DNA of 64,000 nucleotides, from positions 62,001-126,000 of the forward strand of contig CACXAQ010000001.1 in the NCBI GenBank assembly GCA_902765595.1, written 5' to 3'. The notes under the pieces were generated by a model. That model had not been told where the DNA came from. It did no database searches and was given only the letters and a program-made list of their open reading frames with translations. Numbering within the stretch: the first letter of the stretch is position 1; the number at the start of each line of letters is the position of its first letter. Shown here in pieces: positions 51,374 through 59,602 of this stretch. Position numbers and translations under genes: made by a program. Source of the stretch: Oscillospiraceae bacterium (GTDB lineage: Bacteria > Bacillota > Clostridia > Oscillospirales > Oscillospiraceae).

Positions 51374-51477
51374 GGCAGAGCTCCTTCTTAGGGATCCCTT
51401 GGATCCCCGGAATTCTGCTCCAAGCATAGCAGAAAGAGCCCGCCGGGTCAAAATAATAATTGCAAAGTCATAGTTTT

Positions 51478-51508
51478 TTCACAAAATTCCGAAAAACCAT
51501 TGTATAAT
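51478..51508 (+). promoter_or_regulatory. Possible promoter of the coiled-coil gene
   Basis: A consensus TATAAT (51503-51508) lies in a very AT-rich stretch. TTCACA (51478-51483) is a fair -35 but at a long 19-base spacing. It lies 54 bases before the gene's start. Confidence 0.5.
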
Positions 51509-51562
51509 AAAATATCAGAAAATGATCAGAAACATTGTTTACGCGATCTTGGAGGAATAGAG

Positions 51563-53242
51563 TTGAAGCATCCTGCGTTGACAAGGCTGTTTGCCGCCGT
51601 TTTGGCGGTGCTGTGTCTGACCATGCTGCTGGCCGGACTCGGCAGCGTGCGCGGAGCCCTGTCGGATCGAAAGAAAACCAGAGAAGAACACCAGCGCCTG
51701 ACGGACCGGATCGGGGAATACCGGGAGGTCCTGGCTGCGCTATCGGGGAGCGAGAACTACCGGGAGGCCGATTCCGCCCTGCAGGAAGCCCGGGCCGCCC
51801 ATGACGAGCAGGCGTCCCAGCACCGGATGGATCTGGCCATTTACACCGCTACCCGCAGCGGCATCCGCTCCGGCAAGCTGGCGCTGTACCAGGCGGAGCA
51901 AATGCTGACCGAGGGCAGAGCCCAGTACGAGGAGGGGCGGAAGCTGTTTGAACAGCAGGAGGCCGCCTTCTGGGAGGGCTACCGCCAGTTCCAGGAAGGA
52001 AAGCGCCAACTGGAGGAAGGGCTGGGCACCCTGACTCTGGCCCAAAACGCGCTCTCCGGCCTTCGCGCCCAGCTGGAGAACAGCAGGGCGATGGGCGACC
52101 TTTTGGACAGTGAGGACGAGAGCGCCCGGCAGGAGCTGAGCGTGGCGGCCTACGACAGTCTGCTCCAGTCCCTGGACCAGGCGACGGGGGTCTATGCCGG
52201 CCTGAAGGCTCAGGGCGGCGTCAGCCCCGAGCAGATGCAGATGCTGGCAGACATGCTCGCCCAACAGGGTGTCGATCTGAGCTGGCTGCCGGAGGACTTC
52301 GCCTGGGAAGGGATCAGCGGAGAGGCGCTGCAGGACTTGGAGAATAATGTTGTCCAGGCCACGGGCATGACGGTGGAGGAGCTTCGCGCCGTCATCCAGC
52401 AGCAGCGGGATGAGATCGCGTCTATGGACGCCGACGCCCCCATCAGCGAGGAACAATTTGCGCTCCTCCAGGCGGCTTACCGGCAGAATCGGGAGCAGAT
52501 CTGGGCCGTGCTGAATGCCATGAGCGACACGCTGGGCGGCTATGAGGCGCAGATGGCGGAGGCCCAGGCCCAGATGGCGGAAGCCCAGGCTCAGATGGCC
52601 CAGATGGAGGCTATGATGGAGCAGGGCAAGGCCGGCATCGAGCAGGGCCGGGCCGCGCTGGATCAGGCGGGTGAGCAGCTGGACATGGGCCAGCAGGGAC
52701 TCAGCACCGGACGCTGGAGACTCTGGCAGAAGCAGATGGAACTGGAGGAACAGGCGGAGGCGCTGCAGCAGGAGAAACAGGACCTGGACGAACAGACCGA
52801 AGAGCTGAGCGAACAGACCGCCCGGACCGAGGCGCTGAAGGCGCTGGAGCAGCGGGAGGCATCCCTGCGGCTGACCCTCCTGGAGCGGGAGGGGATCCAG
52901 AAGCGCGTGGACGGCGGGGCGGAGCTGACGGACGCGGCGGAATATTACGCCGCGGCGCTGCTGCGGGACGCGGAGCATACGGCGACCGGCCGCCTCCGGG
53001 CCAGCGCCCTGATGATCCTGGGCGCCCTGGCCGGCTTTATTGGCATCCCCGCCGCCTTTGAAAAGACCAAAAGCCGCTTCTGGCTCATTGCGCCGGTGCT
53101 GCTGTGCTTTGGCTGCGCCGTGGGCGCGGAGATCCAGTGCCGGATGCTGGGAAGAGGGGACAGCTATTCCGCCCTGGCGGCGGCGATCTTCGCCGCGATC
53201 CAGCTGGCGCTGGTGATCCCGAAGAAGAAAGCAAGCGTATAA
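51563..53242 (+). CDS. Long coiled-coil membrane protein
   Basis: A 559-residue protein I cannot place in a named family. An N-terminal membrane segment (about residues 8-26) precedes roughly 430 residues of predicted coiled coil rich in Gln, Glu, Ala and Met (for example the repeat AEAQAQM), then three hydrophobic segments near the end. The start is probably TTG 51563 with GGAGGA upstream; the earlier in-frame TTG at 51500 is inside the promoter. The design (anchor, long rod, membrane bundle) suggests a structural or envelope-spanning role, which is inference. Confidence 0.75.
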   Translation: MKHPALTRLFAAVLAVLCLTMLLAGLGSVRGALSDRKKTREEHQRLTDRIGEYREVLAALSGSENYREADSALQEARAAHDEQASQHRMDLAIYTATRSGIRSGKLALYQAEQMLTEGRAQYEEGRKLFEQQEAAFWEGYRQFQEGKRQLEEGLGTLTLAQNALSGLRAQLENSRAMGDLLDSEDESARQELSVAAYDSLLQSLDQATGVYAGLKAQGGVSPEQMQMLADMLAQQGVDLSWLPEDFAWEGISGEALQDLENNVVQATGMTVEELRAVIQQQRDEIASMDADAPISEEQFALLQAAYRQNREQIWAVLNAMSDTLGGYEAQMAEAQAQMAEAQAQMAQMEAMMEQGKAGIEQGRAALDQAGEQLDMGQQGLSTGRWRLWQKQMELEEQAEALQQEKQDLDEQTEELSEQTARTEALKALEQREASLRLTLLEREGIQKRVDGGAELTDAAEYYAAALLRDAEHTATGRLRASALMILGALAGFIGIPAAFEKTKSRFWLIAPVLLCFGCAVGAEIQCRMLGRGDSYSALAAAIFAAIQLALVIPKKKASV

Positions 53243-53254
53243 AGAGTATAATCA

Positions 53255-53286
53255 GAAAACACGGGCGCTCTCATGCCCGTGTTTTC
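53255..53286 (+). terminator. Terminator of the coiled-coil gene
   Basis: GAAAACACGGGC and GCCCGTGTTTTC arms enclose an 8-base loop and are followed by TCTT. The next promoter begins 3 bases later. Confidence 0.82.
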
Positions 53287-53288
53287 TC

Positions 53289-53317
53289 TTGCCATTTTTC
53301 GGCCCGGGTGGTATCAT
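53289..53317 (+). promoter_or_regulatory. Promoter of the ABC-F leader and gene
   Basis: TTGCCA (53289-53294) and TATCAT (53312-53317) are 17 bases apart. The start site near 53324 would give a leader of about 280 bases before the ABC-F start codon. Confidence 0.6.
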
Positions 53318-53347
53318 ATCATCAAGAAACCGAAGGGAGTTGAAAGG

Positions 53348-53368
53348 ATGAATCTGTTTTCCTGCTGA
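53348..53368 (+). CDS. Leader peptide MNLFSC
   Basis: ATG 53348 to TGA 53368 encodes six residues. AAGGGAG (53333-53339) lies 8 bases upstream, an ideal ribosome-binding site. Translation of such a short frame in front of a terminator is typical of attenuators that sense ribosome stalling by a drug. The drug that would stall this peptide is unknown. Confidence 0.6.
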   Translation: MNLFSC

Positions 53369-53490
53369 TCGGACATAGCAAGCCAAGTGGCTTTGGCGGC
53401 GGCGAGACCGTCAGTTTTGTTATGTCTGTGAGTGGGAGAGCACCTGCCTTTCAACGACTGTACGGACATGACCATGCCCTTTTTGTTGCT

Positions 53491-53528
53491 GGCTGCGGGA
53501 GCTTTCCTGCGGCCGTTTTTCATTTTTT
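53491..53528 (+). terminator. Attenuator terminator before the ABC-F gene
   Basis: GGCTGCGGGA-gctt-TCCTGCGGCC pairs along all ten bases (two G-U pairs) and is followed by GTTTTTCATTTTTT. It would end transcription upstream of the ABC-F gene unless disrupted. Confidence 0.72.
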
Positions 53529-53601
53529 GGGCGGGATCCTGTCATCGCGAGGGCAGCTTGCGGCCCCCTGATCCGTCCCGCCCCCGCAAGGAGGGCATAA
53601 C

Positions 53602-55095
53602 ATGTCATTGATCAACATTTCTCATCTTTCTTTTGCTTACGACGGCAGCTACGACAAGGTCTTCGAGGACGTGAGCTTTCAGCTCGACACCGACTGGAAG
53701 CTGGGCTTCACCGGCCGCAACGGCCGGGGCAAGACCACCTTTCTGCGCCTGCTGCTGGGGCAGTACGAATACGGGGGCAGCATCTCGGCCTCGGTGCGCT
53801 TTGAATACTTTCCCTGTGAACCCATCCACCCGGAGTGGCTGGCCTGGGATGCGCTGGAGGAGCTGGAGCCGGGACTGGAGCGCTGGCGTCTCCTGCGGGA
53901 GATGGCCCGGCTGGAGCTGGAGGAAGAGGTCCTCTACCGCCCCTATTACACCCTTTCCCACGGGGAGCAGACCAAGCTTTTGCTGGCCCTGCTCTTCCTT
54001 CGGGAAGGAGGCTTCCCTCTCATCGATGAGCCCACCAATCACCTGGATGCCCACGGACGACAGGTGGTGAGCCGCTATCTCAGCGGAAAGAAGGGCTTTC
54101 TTCTGGTGTCCCACGACCGGGCCTTCCTGGACGGCTGCGTGGACCACATCCTATCCATCAACAAGGCCAACATCGAGATCCAGAAGGGCAATTTCTCCTC
54201 CTGGTGGGAGAACAAGCGCCGCCAGGACGCCTTCGAGCTGGCGGAAAACGAGAAGCTCAAAAAGGAGATCGGCAGACTCAGGGAGACCGCCCGGGAGAAA
54301 GCCCAGTGGTCGGACGCGGCGGAAAGCCGAAAGACCGGGATCTCCCGCATCCAGGTGGACAATGTGAAGGGCTGGCGGCCCCTGCAGGGGGCCAAGTCCA
54401 AAAAGCAAATGGCCCGGTCCAAGGCCCTCGATGGTCGGCGGGAGGCGGCCATCGAGGAAAAGGAGAAGCTGCTGAAAAACCTGGAGCACCAGGCGGCGCT
54501 GAAGCTGAGCCAGACTTCCTATCACAAGGAGCGTCTCCTGCTAATGCGGGAACTGAGCGTGGACTACGGAAACGGCCCGGTCTGCGGGGAGGTGAGTCTG
54601 GAACTGCTGCAGGGGGAGCGGCTTGTGCTCCTGGGCCGCAACGGCAGCGGTAAGAGCAGCCTCCTGAAGCTGATTTGCGGCGAGGAAATCCCCTATAGGG
54701 GGCGGCTCGAAAAGGGGAGCGGACTCAAGATCTCCTATGTTCCCCAGGACGCGGGGAACCTGCGGGGAGATCTGTCCGATTACGCCAGAGCTTATGGGAT
54801 CGACGAGAGCCTTTTTAAGGCCATCCTCATCAAGCTGGACTTTGCCCGCCGGCAGTTTGAAAAGGACATGGGGGAGTTCAGCGCCGGACAGAAGAAAAAG
54901 GTGCTCATCGCCCGCAGCCTCTGCGAGACGGTCCACCTGCATGTGTGGGACGAACCCATGAACTATATCGACGTCATCTCCCGCATGCAGATCGAGGAGC
55001 TGATCCTGCAGCATCGACCGACACTGCTCTTCGTGGAGCACGACCGGGCCTTCTGCGACCGGGTCGCCACCAAGACGGTGGAGCTGGGACCATAA
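53602..55095 (+). CDS. Lsa-type ABC-F ribosomal protection protein
   Basis: A 497-residue protein with two ABC ATPase domains and no membrane part. The first domain has GRNGRGKTT, LSHGEQTK and LIDEPTNHLD. A charged interdomain arm follows (about 190-300, rich in Lys/Arg). The second domain has GRNGSGKSS, FSAGQKKK and VWDEPMNYID. The N-terminus MSLINISHLSFAYDGSYD is typical of the Lsa/CplR group, which frees ribosomes from lincosamides, streptogramin A and pleuromutilins. The interdomain arm sets drug range, which I cannot predict. An attenuator precedes it. Confidence 0.92.
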   Translation: MSLINISHLSFAYDGSYDKVFEDVSFQLDTDWKLGFTGRNGRGKTTFLRLLLGQYEYGGSISASVRFEYFPCEPIHPEWLAWDALEELEPGLERWRLLREMARLELEEEVLYRPYYTLSHGEQTKLLLALLFLREGGFPLIDEPTNHLDAHGRQVVSRYLSGKKGFLLVSHDRAFLDGCVDHILSINKANIEIQKGNFSSWWENKRRQDAFELAENEKLKKEIGRLRETAREKAQWSDAAESRKTGISRIQVDNVKGWRPLQGAKSKKQMARSKALDGRREAAIEEKEKLLKNLEHQAALKLSQTSYHKERLLLMRELSVDYGNGPVCGEVSLELLQGERLVLLGRNGSGKSSLLKLICGEEIPYRGRLEKGSGLKISYVPQDAGNLRGDLSDYARAYGIDESLFKAILIKLDFARRQFEKDMGEFSAGQKKKVLIARSLCETVHLHVWDEPMNYIDVISRMQIEELILQHRPTLLFVEHDRAFCDRVATKTVELGP

Positions 55096-55099
55096 AAAG

Positions 55100-55123
55100 A
55101 AGGGCGGCCGATTGGCCGCCCTT
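55100..55123 (+). terminator. Terminator after the ABC-F gene
   Basis: AAGGGCGGCC-gatt-GGCCGCCCTT is a perfect stem followed by GCGTTTTCGTTT. Confidence 0.82.
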
Positions 55124-55145
55124 GCGTTTTCGTTTCGTAATCGAG

Positions 55146-56243
55146 TCAGCCCTCCGGCTCGGGTGTGGGGATGGAATAGGCGTCCCCGCTGCCACGCCAG
55201 TCCACCGTGCCGACGCTGCTGAGAGAGCCAAAGTCCACCGTGTCGGCATAGCGCTCCAGAGTACCCCGGTCGATCTCCAGCCCCTTCTCCCGGACAATCT
55301 GGAGCTGGCCCCAGATCACCGTCACATATGCCCCCTCGCCCTCGCAGAGGATGAGGGCCTTGCTCTCGCCCAGAACCAGATCCACCGTATCACCCTTGGC
55401 GGTGGTGTACTCCCATTCATCCAGGACTTCATCGGCCCCAAACTCCACAAAGCCGGTGTCCATGCTGCCCTTCACGTTGCGGTAGATGCGGATGTCGTAG
55501 ATCATGGCGTCAGTTTCCCCGGGCTTCCCCTCGGGCCACCAGCAGTCTCCGCAGGCGAAGGAGCCGTCGTCATAGACCGAGTAGTCTCCGACCCCACCCC
55601 AGGAGAGGCTGCGCCCGTCGCTGTCAAGGAAGGGAGAGATCCCCGCGATCTCGCAGAGATCCCGGTAGTTGTTTAAGCTCGGCGCGCTGTATTTACCCGT
55701 GCGGGTCAGGAGCCCATATTTCTCGCTGATCTCCTTGAATTTCTCACACAGAGCAGGGGTATAGAGTTCGTCGTAGGCCACGTGCCGGGCACTGCCCCAT
55801 TCGCCAAGATCCTGACCGAAGGTGTCGCCGTAGTATTTGTGGGAAACATAGTCGTTGTAAAATTCCCGCCATTCCCGAGACGCCTGGAATTCCGCAGTCC
55901 CGGCGTAGCCCGCAAGAGAGATCACTTTGGCTGGGACCACAGCCTTCCCCCGGTATTCGCCGTCGGAAAAGCTGTCTGCCAGGGTCTGACCGCCTATGGT
56001 GGCCTCATTGAGACCGAACCAACCGCCGGCGTAGGCTGTGATGCCAAGGGCCAGGATCATCGCCGCTGCCAGAGCCAGGGCGAGGATGCGCTTTCCGGCG
56101 CGACGCCGGGTCTTTTTCTCCGTTTGCTGCAGTTTCATGGTAGTCAACTCCTTGATTTTCGTCGCGGAGACGACAGGGGAGTCCTCCAACGGCAGAGCGT
56201 CCAGCTCCAGACCGTTCAGTAATTCCGTAATCCGTACTTCCAT
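55146..56243 (-). CDS. Membrane protein paired with ECF sigma factor (putative anti-sigma)
   Basis: A 365-residue protein. A short cytoplasmic N-terminus (about 50 residues, MEVRITELLNGLELDALPLED) is followed by one membrane segment (about 53-71) and a large outer domain of about 290 residues rich in Gly, Asp and aromatic residues. The topology and its position directly after a sigma factor, with only one base between, suggest an anti-sigma or signal-sensing partner. No zinc anti-sigma HxxxCxxC motif is present, so the call is by context. Confidence 0.65.
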   Translation of the reverse strand: MEVRITELLNGLELDALPLEDSPVVSATKIKELTTMKLQQTEKKTRRRAGKRILALALAAAMILALGITAYAGGWFGLNEATIGGQTLADSFSDGEYRGKAVVPAKVISLAGYAGTAEFQASREWREFYNDYVSHKYYGDTFGQDLGEWGSARHVAYDELYTPALCEKFKEISEKYGLLTRTGKYSAPSLNNYRDLCEIAGISPFLDSDGRSLSWGGVGDYSVYDDGSFACGDCWWPEGKPGETDAMIYDIRIYRNVKGSMDTGFVEFGADEVLDEWEYTTAKGDTVDLVLGESKALILCEGEGAYVTVIWGQLQIVREKGLEIDRGTLERYADTVDFGSLSSVGTVDWRGSGDAYSIPTPEPEG

Positions 56244-56244
56244 T

Positions 56245-56796
56245 TCAGCCGCCTCCCATCACAGCTTCAATCCCGGTGAGACTTTGCCGCAGCTTCTCCC
56301 GCCCGCGCAGGAGCCGGGACTTTACGGTGTTGGGCTTGAGACCCAGCTTCTCTGCGATCACGGGCACCGTCTGGCAATAGTAGTAGTGGCGCAGGAAGAT
56401 CTCCCGGTCAAGCTCGGGCATTGAGAGCACGGCCTCGCGCACCAGCGAGTCCCGTTCCCGCAGGGTCATCCCCTCGATCAGGCCGTCCTCTTCCAGGACC
56501 AGCATGTCCTCTTCCAGGGGAAGCTCCTGTCGCTGTTCTCGCAGCTTTTTCAGCGCGGTATTACGTGCGATACGTCCCAGATAGCCCTTAAGATTCAGGG
56601 GAATGAGCTTTCCGGCGCTGCGCCATAGGGCGATGAACACGTCCGCGGTGACCTCTTCTACGTCTGCCCGGCTCATGGCGCCGGAGAGTATGCTGTTTAC
56701 GATTGCACCAACGTAGGCGCCATAGCGGTCGATGAACCAACCAAGGGCTTCCTGATCACCGCTCTTTAGTTTGGCCAGAGCAATTGCCTCGGTCAA
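56245..56796 (-). CDS. ECF-type RNA polymerase sigma factor
   Basis: A 183-residue sigma-70 family protein with region 2 (FIDRYGAYVGAIVNSI, ADVEEVTADVFIALWR, KGYLGRIARNTALKKLRE) and region 4 (LDREIFLRHYYYCQTV, IAEKLGLKPNTVKSRLLRGREKL). It should direct RNA polymerase to a small stress or envelope regulon. The start is probably TTG 56796 with TGAGGTGAGG upstream; no ATG fits. It is co-transcribed with the membrane protein gene that follows. Confidence 0.92.
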   Translation of the reverse strand: MTEAIALAKLKSGDQEALGWFIDRYGAYVGAIVNSILSGAMSRADVEEVTADVFIALWRSAGKLIPLNLKGYLGRIARNTALKKLREQRQELPLEEDMLVLEEDGLIEGMTLRERDSLVREAVLSMPELDREIFLRHYYYCQTVPVIAEKLGLKPNTVKSRLLRGREKLRQSLTGIEAVMGGG

Positions 56797-56955
56797 CTCG
56801 CCTCACCTCAAATCGTTTTTGTTTTTCACGGCCGTTCGTCTATCATAATCCAAAAGGTGGGAAAACGGTTGCACCTCGGGGAAAAGTATCCCAAAAAAAA
56901 CGCTTTGTCAAGGACCTTTCGTGTTCAATGACGTACCGCGGAGACGGAATTTCGA

Positions 56956-56984
56956 TTGCAATCCCGGTCGTGCTGTATTACAAT
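56956..56984 (+). promoter_or_regulatory. Promoter of the yhhN-like gene
   Basis: TTGCAA (56956-56961) and TACAAT (56979-56984) are 17 bases apart, the same elements as for rplS. About 75 bases of leader follow. Confidence 0.7.
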
Positions 56985-57059
56985 AAAGCAAAGAGAAAAA
57001 CAAGCCAACAAGCCGATAAGCTGCCGAATGAACCCGGAAGGTTCGGAAGGAGAGACGAC

Positions 57060-57776
57060 ATGCTGAGCTGTCATATTCTGCTGGGCTGCGGAGCCCTGAG
57101 CCTGATCCTGTATCTCACGGAAAAGACCCGCCGCTATTCGGTGAAGGGCGTGCTGCTGAAGACCCTGGTCTCGGCGTTTTTCGTGGCTGTGGCCCTGTAC
57201 GGCTGGTATACCGCCGCAGGGGGAAGGGGACCGTCCCCGCTGGGGATCTTCGTGATCCTGGGGCTGCTGCTGGGCCTTACGGGGGACGTGTGGCTGGACC
57301 TGAAATACGTGTACCCCCAGCAGGACGGGATCTATACCTACGCGGGCTTCACCGCCTTCGGGATCGGGCATGTGCTGTACATTGCGGGGCTGCTGCTCCG
57401 GTATGCCCGCCCGGGCGCATTTTGGTTCGTGCTGGCTGCCCTGGGCCTTGCGCTGCTGCTGGATCTGTTGACCCTCGCGCTGGAAAAGCCCATGAAGCTG
57501 CGCTACGGCAGGATGCGGCCCATTGTCGCGGCCTATGGCTTTCTGCTGTTCTCCACTGTTCTGGTGGCGGGGAGCCTCGCGCTGTTTTGGGGCTGGCAGG
57601 AGAGGACCCTGAACCTGTTCTTTGCCGGCGGGGTCCTCTTCGCCCTCTCCGACCTGATCCTGAGCGGGACCTTCTTCGGCGAGGGGAAGGAACGGCCGGT
57701 GGACTTCATCCTGAATTATCTGACGTATTACGGCGGCCAGTTTCTGATCGCGTACTCCCTGGCCTGGCTGAGCTGA
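57060..57776 (+). CDS. YhhN/TMEM86 family membrane protein (lysoplasmalogenase-like)
   Basis: A 238-residue protein with about eight membrane segments and the YhhN-family marks GLTGDVWLDLKYVYP, FGIGHVLYIAGLL and GGVLFALSDLILSG. Eukaryotic TMEM86B cleaves the vinyl ether of lysoplasmalogens; many anaerobic Clostridia make plasmalogens, so that role is plausible here. ATG 57060 has GGAGAG upstream. The longer upstream frame overlaps the promoter and is not coding. Confidence 0.85.
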   Translation: MLSCHILLGCGALSLILYLTEKTRRYSVKGVLLKTLVSAFFVAVALYGWYTAAGGRGPSPLGIFVILGLLLGLTGDVWLDLKYVYPQQDGIYTYAGFTAFGIGHVLYIAGLLLRYARPGAFWFVLAALGLALLLDLLTLALEKPMKLRYGRMRPIVAAYGFLLFSTVLVAGSLALFWGWQERTLNLFFAGGVLFALSDLILSGTFFGEGKERPVDFILNYLTYYGGQFLIAYSLAWLS

Positions 57777-57799
57777 ATCCATGAAAAGGAGAGAGCAAA

Positions 57800-58132
57800 A
57801 TGGCAAACCCCAACTGCCTTGTAAAAGGAACTGAGATCGAGAACGCAAAGGAGGATCTCCGCGGTGCGGAGAAGGTGGAGCAGTACCGCCTGGGCAAGGC
57901 CGCGCTCTATCTGCCCCGGGGCTTTCAGTGGGACTACATCCCCTATAAGGCCATCCTGAAGGCCGAGCCCACACACCGCATCATCAGTGCCGGGCACTGC
58001 GTGACGGTGCGGGAGGAAAAGCCCGCCGTGGACGTCACCACCGCCGACGGCACGATCACCCTGAATCTGGAAAAGCCCGCCAGCATGCAGAAAATCCTGG
58101 ATAAGATCCCGGTGAAGGAGGAGAGCAAATGA
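57800..58132 (+). CDS. Uncharacterised small protein
   Basis: A 110-residue soluble protein I do not recognise (VKGTEIENAKEDLRGAEKVE, LYLPRGFQWDYIPYKAILKA). It looks beta-rich with a basic helical end and has no membrane segment or metal motif. AAAGGAGAG precedes ATG 57800. Its stop overlaps the nitroreductase start (ATGA), so it probably belongs to the same small redox operon. Confidence 0.75.
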   Translation: MANPNCLVKGTEIENAKEDLRGAEKVEQYRLGKAALYLPRGFQWDYIPYKAILKAEPTHRIISAGHCVTVREEKPAVDVTTADGTITLNLEKPASMQKILDKIPVKEESK

Positions 58133-58794
58133 ATCTGCAGGAAGCCATCGAAAGCCGCCACTCCGTGCGAGCCTATCGGGACGAACCCATTCCGGCGGAG
58201 CTGCGGGAAAAGCTGGACGCATTTACCCGGGAACTGAACCGGGAAAGCGGACTTCACATCAGCATCCAATATGACGACCCGGCGGGCTTTGATTCCCGGC
58301 TTGCCCATTACGGCAGCTTCCGGAATGTGAAGAACTATATCGTCCTGGCCGGAAAGAAGGACGGGGATTTCGACTACCGCTGCGGTTACTACGGGGAAAA
58401 GCTGGTGCTCTATGCCCAGACCCTGGGCCTCAACACCTGCTGGGCGGCCCTGACCTTCAACAAAAAGAAGGTGAAGGAGCTGATCCCGGAGGGGGAGAGC
58501 CTGTGCATGGTGATCGCCCTGGGCTTCGGCGAAAGCCAGGGACGGCCCCACCGGAGCAAGAGCGAGGATCAGGTCCGCGACGGTGACGGAGACATGCCCG
58601 ACTGGTTCCGCGCTGGTCTTGCGGCGGCGCTGCTGGCCCCAACGGCGGTGAATCAGCAGAAGTTCTGCTTCGGCATCGAAAAGGGAGAGCCCACCGTCCG
58701 GGTCAAGGGCCTGGGCAGCTGCACGAGAGTGGACCTGGGCATCGCGGCGCTGCACTTTGAACTGGGCTCCGGGAAGACCGTGCGAGCCAGATAA
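58129..58794 (+). CDS. Nitroreductase family protein
   Basis: A 221-residue FMN flavoprotein of the nitroreductase fold. The N-terminal EAIESRHSVRAYRDEPIP carries the FMN-binding R-x-S-x-R, and GLNTCWAAL and LAPTAVNQQKF are typical. It would reduce nitro compounds, quinones or related acceptors with NAD(P)H. The sequence is shorter at the middle than standard NfsA/NfnB types. It is coupled to the small gene upstream and followed by another flavoprotein. Confidence 0.88.
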   Translation: MNLQEAIESRHSVRAYRDEPIPAELREKLDAFTRELNRESGLHISIQYDDPAGFDSRLAHYGSFRNVKNYIVLAGKKDGDFDYRCGYYGEKLVLYAQTLGLNTCWAALTFNKKKVKELIPEGESLCMVIALGFGESQGRPHRSKSEDQVRDGDGDMPDWFRAGLAAALLAPTAVNQQKFCFGIEKGEPTVRVKGLGSCTRVDLGIAALHFELGSGKTVRAR

Positions 58795-58817
58795 AAACAA
58801 AAAGGAGAGACAGAGAA

Positions 58818-59447
58818 ATGGCGTATAAGGTATTGATCCTCAACGGAAGCCCCCGCGTGAACGGCTGCACCGCCCGGGCGCTGGAGGAGCTCATCCGCAC
58901 CCTGAACGAGGAGGGCGTGGAGACGGAGCTCATGCAGGTGGGGAAGGAGAACGTGCGCGGCTGCATCGCCTGCGGCTACTGCCACACCCATGAGGGCTGC
59001 GTGTTCCATGACAAGGTGGACGAGGCGGCAAAGCTTTTTGAAGAGGCGGACGGCCTTGTGATCGGCAGCCCCGTGTACTACGGTTCGCCCAACGGCACGC
59101 TCCTGTCCTTCCTGGACCGGCTCTTTTACAGCAGTGGCTTTTCCAAGCACATGAAGGTGGGCGCTGCGGTGGTGAGCTGCCGCCGCGGCGGCAATACCGC
59201 CTCCTTTGACGTGCTGAACAAGTACTTCACCATCTCCGGCATGCCGGTGGTCTCCAGCACCTATTGGAACCAGGTCCACGGCTTCAGCGCCGCGGATGTG
59301 GAGAAGGATCTGGAGGGCCTGCAGACCATGCGGAACCTGGGCCGGAACATGGCCTTTCTCATCAAGGCCATCGGCGCCGCCAAGGAGAAGGAAGGCCTGC
59401 CCCGGGTGGAGCAGGGCTCCTTTACCAGCTTCCCGGACGGGAAGTGA
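58818..59447 (+). CDS. NAD(P)H-dependent FMN reductase / flavodoxin-like protein
   Basis: A 209-residue flavodoxin-fold protein. The phosphate-binding start is LILNGSPRVNGCTARAL, and CIACGYCHTHEGC gives four Cys in a C-x2-C-x2-C-x5-C pattern of the iron-sulfur flavoprotein type, though one spacing differs from the classic ferredoxin motif. VIGSPVYYGSPNGTLLSFLDR follows. It probably reduces FMN or passes electrons in the anaerobic cytoplasm. AAGGAGAG precedes ATG 58818. Confidence 0.88.
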   Translation: MAYKVLILNGSPRVNGCTARALEELIRTLNEEGVETELMQVGKENVRGCIACGYCHTHEGCVFHDKVDEAAKLFEEADGLVIGSPVYYGSPNGTLLSFLDRLFYSSGFSKHMKVGAAVVSCRRGGNTASFDVLNKYFTISGMPVVSSTYWNQVHGFSAADVEKDLEGLQTMRNLGRNMAFLIKAIGAAKEKEGLPRVEQGSFTSFPDGK

Positions 59448-59514
59448 CAGGCCTCTGACGAAATCCTGATGTGCAGCAGCCATATTTATTTTTCTTAAAC
59501 ATTCTTAACCGGGA

Positions 59515-59543
59515 TTGAGAAGAGAGGAAAACTGTGGTATAGT
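59515..59543 (+). promoter_or_regulatory. Promoter of the Ig-repeat lipoprotein gene
   Basis: TTGAGA (59515-59520) and TATAGT (59538-59543) are 17 bases apart, 60 bases before the start codon. Confidence 0.72.
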
Positions 59544-59602
59544 ACAATGCGCTGCGGAGAGCATGGATCGCGATTATCACGCAGAGAAAGGAAGGAATAG
59601 AT

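Larger units (their letters stand above)
53318..53601 (+). promoter_or_regulatory. Leader region with attenuator for the ABC-F gene
   Basis: This gene-free stretch holds a six-codon open frame (53348-53368), foldable segments GGACATAGCA/TGTTATGTCT (53371-53380 with 53418-53427), a segment CCTTTCAAC (53447-53455) complementary to GTTGAAAGG around the leader's start (53339-53347), a terminator (53491-53528) and then the ABC-F ribosome site (AAGGAGGG, 53588-53595). The order matches ribosome-mediated attenuation as known for several antibiotic-resistance genes. Confidence 0.65.
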
